DNA from: Bacteroidaceae bacterium
GTDB lineage: Bacteria; Bacteroidota; Bacteroidia; Bacteroidales; Bacteroidaceae
Assembly: GCA_024684455.1 (NCBI GenBank)
Contig: JAIKWU010000076.1
Location: 25,645-89,644 of the forward strand
Length of the DNA: 64,000 nt
Reading direction: 5' to 3'
The translations under genes and the position numbers were made by a program. This document shows positions 60,095 through 64,000 of the stretch, piece after piece (the stretch's first letter is position 1; the number at the start of each line of letters is the position of its first letter). The notes beneath the pieces were generated by a model, which was not told where the DNA came from, searched no databases, and saw only the letters and a list, made by a program, of their open reading frames with translations.

Positions 60095-61024
60095 TTATAG
60101 GGAATGTATATATTTTTTAGCCCAGTCGCTTGAGATACTGTTCTGGAGCGTCTGACACACTTCGGTGGCGAGGTCGATGCCGTGCTGTACGACGGCAGCC
60201 CAGCGTTGCTCGTCCAGCGTGTCGAGGTCGTTGCGGCGGATGCCGTTGCGGATGAGTCCGTAGATGATGCCGGCGTTGAAGTTGTCGCCGGCACCGATGG
60301 TGCTGACGGTCTCGACCTTCTGTACGGGGAAACTCAGGCGGCCGCTGGGCGTAAGCACAGAGACTTCACCGCCTGCGTCGGTCGAGAGCATCTGCCGGCA
60401 GTGGAAGGAGATTTCGCGACGATAGACCGCCTCGGCGTCGGTCGAGCCGAAGAGGTTGTCCAGGTCTTCGGTCGAGCCGCGCACGATGTCAGCAAAGTCG
60501 AGGTTCTCAAGCATGTCGGCATAGATTTTCACGACTTCGTGACGGTGGCTCGAACGGAAGTTCAGGTCGTAGTAGATGAGGGCGCCGCGTTGGCGTGCAT
60601 ACTGCAGAAACTCGCGTACGCGCGGCCGCAGGGCTGCGTTGAGCACGAAGTAGGAGCCCATCATCACGATGTCGTCGGCCTGGATGTCGGGCCAATCGAC
60701 CTCGAAGCGTGCGGCGGGATAGTCCTTGTAGAACATGTATTCGGCATCGTTCCGCTCGTTGAGGAATGCGAGCGAGATGGCGCTGCGCCCGTTCTGATAG
60801 ACGGCTACGTGGCGGTTGTCGATGCCGTTCTGAGCCATGAAGTCGAGGATGTGGCGTCCGACACGGTCGTTGCCTGTCTCGCTGAGCATTGTGACGGGCA
60901 GTCCGAGGCGTGCGAGCGACACCACTCCGTTGAACACGCTGCCGCCTGGCACAGCCGCCGTCGGTTGTCCCTGTTGGAAGATGATGTCCATGATGGTCTC
61001 GCCGATACCGATGATCTTGCGCAT
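60095..61024 (-). CDS. PfkB-family sugar kinase (fructokinase-like)
   Basis: 309 aa. Signature 1 region GGSVFNGVVSLARLGLPVT and signature 2 STIGAGDNFNAGIIYG, where the catalytic Asp is in GAGD. Phosphorylates a sugar or nucleoside; fructose is likely by overall look, but ribose or another sugar is possible. Its promoter (61053-61084) carries the CGATTAAGTGAG repeat. It precedes ychF and is divergent from the GH51 gene. Confidence 0.9.
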   Translation of the reverse strand: MRKIIGIGETIMDIIFQQGQPTAAVPGGSVFNGVVSLARLGLPVTMLSETGNDRVGRHILDFMAQNGIDNRHVAVYQNGRSAISLAFLNERNDAEYMFYKDYPAARFEVDWPDIQADDIVMMGSYFVLNAALRPRVREFLQYARQRGALIYYDLNFRSSHRHEVVKIYADMLENLDFADIVRGSTEDLDNLFGSTDAEAVYRREISFHCRQMLSTDAGGEVSVLTPSGRLSFPVQKVETVSTIGAGDNFNAGIIYGLIRNGIRRNDLDTLDEQRWAAVVQHGIDLATEVCQTLQNSISSDWAKKYIHSL

Positions 61025-61052
61025 GATTCCTATGTTTTTGAGTTTTGTTTTG

Positions 61053-61084
61053 CAAAGGTACGATTAAGTGAGCGAAAATCCAAA
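61053..61084 (-). promoter_or_regulatory. Promoter of the PfkB kinase-ychF unit (CGATTAAGTGAG-type)
   Basis: Minus strand TTTG, 20 nt, TACCTTTG; the spacer contains CTCACTTAATCG. 28 nt before the ATG. Confidence 0.85.
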
Positions 61085-61207
61085 CTTGTTTGACTTTTTC
61101 CAAGCGTGAGCACGATACCACAGTTCATTCCCCACCATTCCCCCTGCCATTCTTCGCCATTCTTCACCGAAAAGATACCCCTGCCGAACATCAAAATCAT
61201 CCAATCC

Positions 61208-61315
61208 GCAGTTGAAACTCAAAATTTAACTTAAATTCCCATAAATATAACTTAAATTTATGTAAATTTAACTTGAATTTGTATAAACATAAGTTAAATT
61301 TTGAGTTTCAACTGC
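61208..61315. repeat. Palindromic 21-bp-pitch array, AACTTAAATT type
   Basis: The outer 26 bp (beginning GCAGTTGAAACTC) are perfect inverted repeats. Inside, AACTTAAATT occurs at 61228 and 61249, AACTTGAATT at 61270 and the inverted AAGTTAAATT at 61291, each exactly 21 nt apart. Only one copy is in the window. Confidence 0.88.
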
Positions 61316-61537
61316 AGTGTGGTGATGTTTGTGCTGGAGCGTGGTGATGTTTGTGGTGGAGAGGTGTGATTTTTTTGGTGCCGTGTGCCGACGGACGGAG
61401 TGCAAAGGCGGTTTTTGCGGATAATTTCATGCATTTGAATGATTTTTGATAGGAAATGAAACATTTTTTGAAGGTTTTGTTCCAAATAATCTCTAACTTT
61501 GCAGCCGAATATCGCATCTAATTAACTTTAACTCACT

Positions 61538-64000
61538 ATGAAAAGAATGAAATGTATGGCGGCTCTTGGGCTGGCCCTTTGTTCCCTGACTACACAGGCT
61601 CAGGTAACCCTGAATTTCGATATGGGCAGTCGCGGCCAGAAAGTGACCGAGGACCATTACGGAATCTTCTACGAGGAAATCAACCATGCGGGCGACGGCG
61701 GTCTGTATGCCGAACTGATTCAAAACCGCTCGTTCGAGGACAACGCCGGCAATCCCGATAAATGGTGGACGGTGGGCAATGCGTCGATGTCTATTGCCAC
61801 CGACAACATGCTCAACATGGTGCAGGAACATGCCCTGCGCCTCAAGATTAATGCCAACGGAGGTGGTGTGCGCAACGAAGGTTTCTGGGGCATTAACATC
61901 GTCAATGGCTGCCAGTACCAACTGTCGTTCTGGATGCGTGCCGACGACACGTATGACGGCACGATTATCGCTGAGTTGCAGAGCGAGGGTGGCAGCAGTC
62001 TTGGACGTGCCAACATCCGCGTCAATGCCACGAAGGAATGGCAGAAATATACCGCCACCATCACCGCTACGGGTAACGATACGAAGGGATGGCTGGCACT
62101 GAAAGGCAATACGGCCGGAACGGTGGTCATCGACGTGGTGAGCCTCTTCCCGCCGACGTTCAAGAACCGTCCCAACGGTTGCCGTCCCGACCTGGCACAG
62201 AAGTTGGCCGACCTGAAGCCGCAGTTCATGCGTTTCCCTGGCGGCTGCTTCATCGAAGGTGCCTTCTGGGGTGGACAGACCAACCGCTTCGAGTGGAAGA
62301 AGACGGTGGGCCCCATTGAGGAGCGTCCTGGACACCTGAACCGCAACTGGGGCTATCGCGTTTCAGACGGACTCGGTTATCATGAGATGCTGCAACTGGC
62401 CGAGGACCTCGGTGCTGCGTCGATGTTCGTCGTCAACATCGGTATCGGCCACGATTGGCGTGTCAGTGATACGGAAATCGAGCCCTACGTCCAGGAAGCC
62501 CTCGATGCCATCGAGTATGCCATGGGCGGCACCGATACTTTCTACGGACGTATGCGCGCGGAGAACGGACATCCAGAGCCCTTCAACCTGAAGTACATGG
62601 AAATCGGCAACGAGCAGGAATTCATGCTCAACCGCGAGGACTACCTGAAGCGCTATATGCAGTTCTACAACGTCATCAAGGCGCGCTGGCCTGAGATTCA
62701 CCTCATTGCCGACAACTACTGGTTTGACTCTGTGACCGAACCTGTTGAACTGCGTGACGAACACTTCTACGACACGCCCGAGTTCTTCATCGACAACTAT
62801 CACCGCTACGACAACCTGGCCAACTCGACCACCCACAGTTATGTCGGCGAATATGCCGTGACGAAGGACTGCGGCTGGTGGGGCAACCAGAACGCCGCCA
62901 TCGGCGAGGCTGTCTTCATGCAGGGCTGCGAGAACAACAGCAGCACCGTCACCATGATGAGTTATGCGCCTATCTTCACACACGAAGAGAACTATGCCTG
63001 GCATCCCGACATGATTCGTTTCAACGCATCGATGAGTTACGGCACACCTTCGTACTACGTTCAGCGCATGTTTGCCAACAACATCGGTAAGGAGAACATC
63101 CGCTGGACCGAATCAGGCAACGCTCCGTCGTTCGACATGTCGAAAGGCTCTGTCGGAGTGGGCACCTGGGCCACCAGTGCCACGTTCACAGGACTTACCG
63201 TCACAGCCAGTGACACGACCTTCCGTGCCGAAAACCTGAAGAAGGACGACTGGATGACCAGAAACGGCACTTGGACGCTCAGCGACACCACTTTCCGTCA
63301 GACAAACACCACCTCTGGCGACGTCACCTGTGTGCTCAAGAAGCAGTTCACCACCACCAACGTCGATATGACAGTTCATGCCACGAAGAACGGCGGTTCG
63401 GAAGGCTTCCTCATCATCTTCGACTATAAGGACGAGCAGAACTACTCATGGCTCAACCTCGGTGGATGGGGCAACTCGAAACATGCCATCGAGCAGTGTA
63501 AGAACGGTTCCAAATCGACGCTGGCCGACGCTGCAGGCAAACTGACCACAGGAAAGACCTACACCATCCGTGTCAGAAAGCAAGGTCAGAAGGTGACCTG
63601 CTACCTCGACGGCGAACAGATTCTCGAGACCAACCTCAAGAACTATGCCGCTCAGTTGGTTTACACCAGCGCCAACATCGATGACGACACGAACACCCTC
63701 TACGTCAAACTCGTCAACCCGCAGGCCACCGCTGCTGAGACTACACTTTCGTTCACCAACGGACGCGCCGTCTCGGGCGAGGTCGAAGTGCTCTCTTCGC
63801 CCAACGGCACCGATGAAAACACCATTGGCAGCCCCTACTACATCACGCCGAAGACGCAGAACATCACCGTGGCCGACGATGGCAAAATCGTCTTCAACTG
63901 CGTGCCCTACTCTGTCAATGTGCTCCGTCTGAACGTCGCCGACGTTGAGGCTCCCGTGCTGGAGCCCCTGCCCGAAGCACGTCTGTCGTACACCTTCAGC
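61538..64000 (+). CDS. GH51 alpha-L-arabinofuranosidase, 3' end cut by window
   Basis: 821 residues visible from ATG 61538; the frame is open to the window end, so it is absent from the track. Signal peptide KCMAALGLALCSLTTQA. The catalytic barrel is split by a CBM4-like insert (about 85-215: GCQYQLSFWMRADDTYDGTI). Acid/base Glu359 is in YMEIGNEQEF and nucleophile Glu438 in THSYVGEYAV. The GH51 C-terminal sheet domain includes a long insert (about 550-720) that looks like a LamG/concanavalin-like sugar-binding fold. Removes alpha-arabinofuranose from arabinan or arabinoxylan. Works with GH127 (at 36 kb) and KduI in plant-wall use. Confidence 0.92.
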   Translation, partial: MKRMKCMAALGLALCSLTTQAQVTLNFDMGSRGQKVTEDHYGIFYEEINHAGDGGLYAELIQNRSFEDNAGNPDKWWTVGNASMSIATDNMLNMVQEHALRLKINANGGGVRNEGFWGINIVNGCQYQLSFWMRADDTYDGTIIAELQSEGGSSLGRANIRVNATKEWQKYTATITATGNDTKGWLALKGNTAGTVVIDVVSLFPPTFKNRPNGCRPDLAQKLADLKPQFMRFPGGCFIEGAFWGGQTNRFEWKKTVGPIEERPGHLNRNWGYRVSDGLGYHEMLQLAEDLGAASMFVVNIGIGHDWRVSDTEIEPYVQEALDAIEYAMGGTDTFYGRMRAENGHPEPFNLKYMEIGNEQEFMLNREDYLKRYMQFYNVIKARWPEIHLIADNYWFDSVTEPVELRDEHFYDTPEFFIDNYHRYDNLANSTTHSYVGEYAVTKDCGWWGNQNAAIGEAVFMQGCENNSSTVTMMSYAPIFTHEENYAWHPDMIRFNASMSYGTPSYYVQRMFANNIGKENIRWTESGNAPSFDMSKGSVGVGTWATSATFTGLTVTASDTTFRAENLKKDDWMTRNGTWTLSDTTFRQTNTTSGDVTCVLKKQFTTTNVDMTVHATKNGGSEGFLIIFDYKDEQNYSWLNLGGWGNSKHAIEQCKNGSKSTLADAAGKLTTGKTYTIRVRKQGQKVTCYLDGEQILETNLKNYAAQLVYTSANIDDDTNTLYVKLVNPQATAAETTLSFTNGRAVSGEVEVLSSPNGTDENTIGSPYYITPKTQNITVADDGKIVFNCVPYSVNVLRLNVADVEAPVLEPLPEARLSYTFS

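Larger units (their letters stand above)
61025..61537. other. Divergent intergenic region with palindromic 21-bp array
   Basis: 513 nt. It contains the sugar kinase promoter (61053-61084), a GC-poor palindromic array (61208-61315) and the -7 element of the GH51 gene (TAACTTTG at 61494-61501, with no well-spaced -33). No gene is seen. Confidence 0.7.

Noticed and set aside
1-64000. tRNA, rRNA or other RNA genes
   Set aside because: No T-loop or anticodon-arm patterns or rRNA-like stretches were recognised in the gaps; this was by eye only, and a tRNAscan/Rfam run would decide.

Overview
The window is a chromosomal segment of a Bacteroidota bacterium, most likely a member of the Prevotellaceae (Prevotella/Segatella type). 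This rests on the protein families (DUF6089, DUF6242, a fused MurF-alanine racemase, a single-cytochrome-b succinate dehydrogenase/fumarate reductase, an N-succinylornithine carbamoyltransferase-like enzyme, proteins with type IX-like C-terminal tails) and on many promoters of the Bacteroidota form TTTG-N19/20-TAnnTTTG. No tRNA, rRNA, CRISPR array, insertion sequence or prophage was seen.

Layout. 1-5.3 kb (minus): the 5' part of uppS, two envelope proteins, then a sigma factor / C39-like peptidase / ribD operon. 5.4-8.2 kb (plus): purD and two membrane proteins, followed by about 600 bp packed with hairpins and an inverted pair of REP-like repeats. 8.8-19.3 kb (minus): a lipoprotein, the sdhCAB respiratory complex (cytochrome subunit with a Cys-rich tail), murF-alr, a GSCFA protein, an ECF sigma/anti-sigma pair and a U32 peptidase. 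19.5-35.4 kb: a large secreted protein, a LOG protein, an HhH/barrel protein, polA, a polyprenyl synthase, then deoC-dtd-uvrC-apt-mnmG with two parS sites beside apt. 35.8-46.4 kb: GH127, CotH, a DEAD-box helicase, a carbamoyltransferase with an early TAG, an M16 peptidase and a SulP transporter. 46.5-47.0 kb: a DnaA-box cluster that looks like oriC. 47-51 kb (minus): murI, a Skp-like chaperone, an FtsK-gamma-like membrane protein and kduI. 51.3-55.8 kb (plus): a secreted Ig-like protein and a DNA/RNA nuclease. 55.8-61.0 kb (minus): an HU-like protein, tdk, an RNA methylase, lgt, ychF and a PfkB kinase. 61.5 kb to the end: a GH51 arabinofuranosidase cut off by the window edge.

Biology. Two parS sites and a DnaA-box cluster within 14 kb place the window at the replication origin. 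From 35 kb leftwards most genes are on the minus strand, co-directional with a leftward fork. GH127, GH51, KduI and a sugar kinase point to use of plant cell-wall arabinan and pectin. The Sdh/Frd complex fits a succinate-forming anaerobe.

The most unusual signal is a set of intergenic arrays. They are built from three unrelated sequences but share one architecture: four or five units at a strict 21-22 bp pitch, bounded by inverted ends (2.9, 29.5, 35.6, 46.4 and 61.2 kb, plus a two-unit form at 8.5 kb). A promoter-bearing repeat recurs five times, and a REP-like palindrome lies inside the N-terminal coding sequence of lgt.
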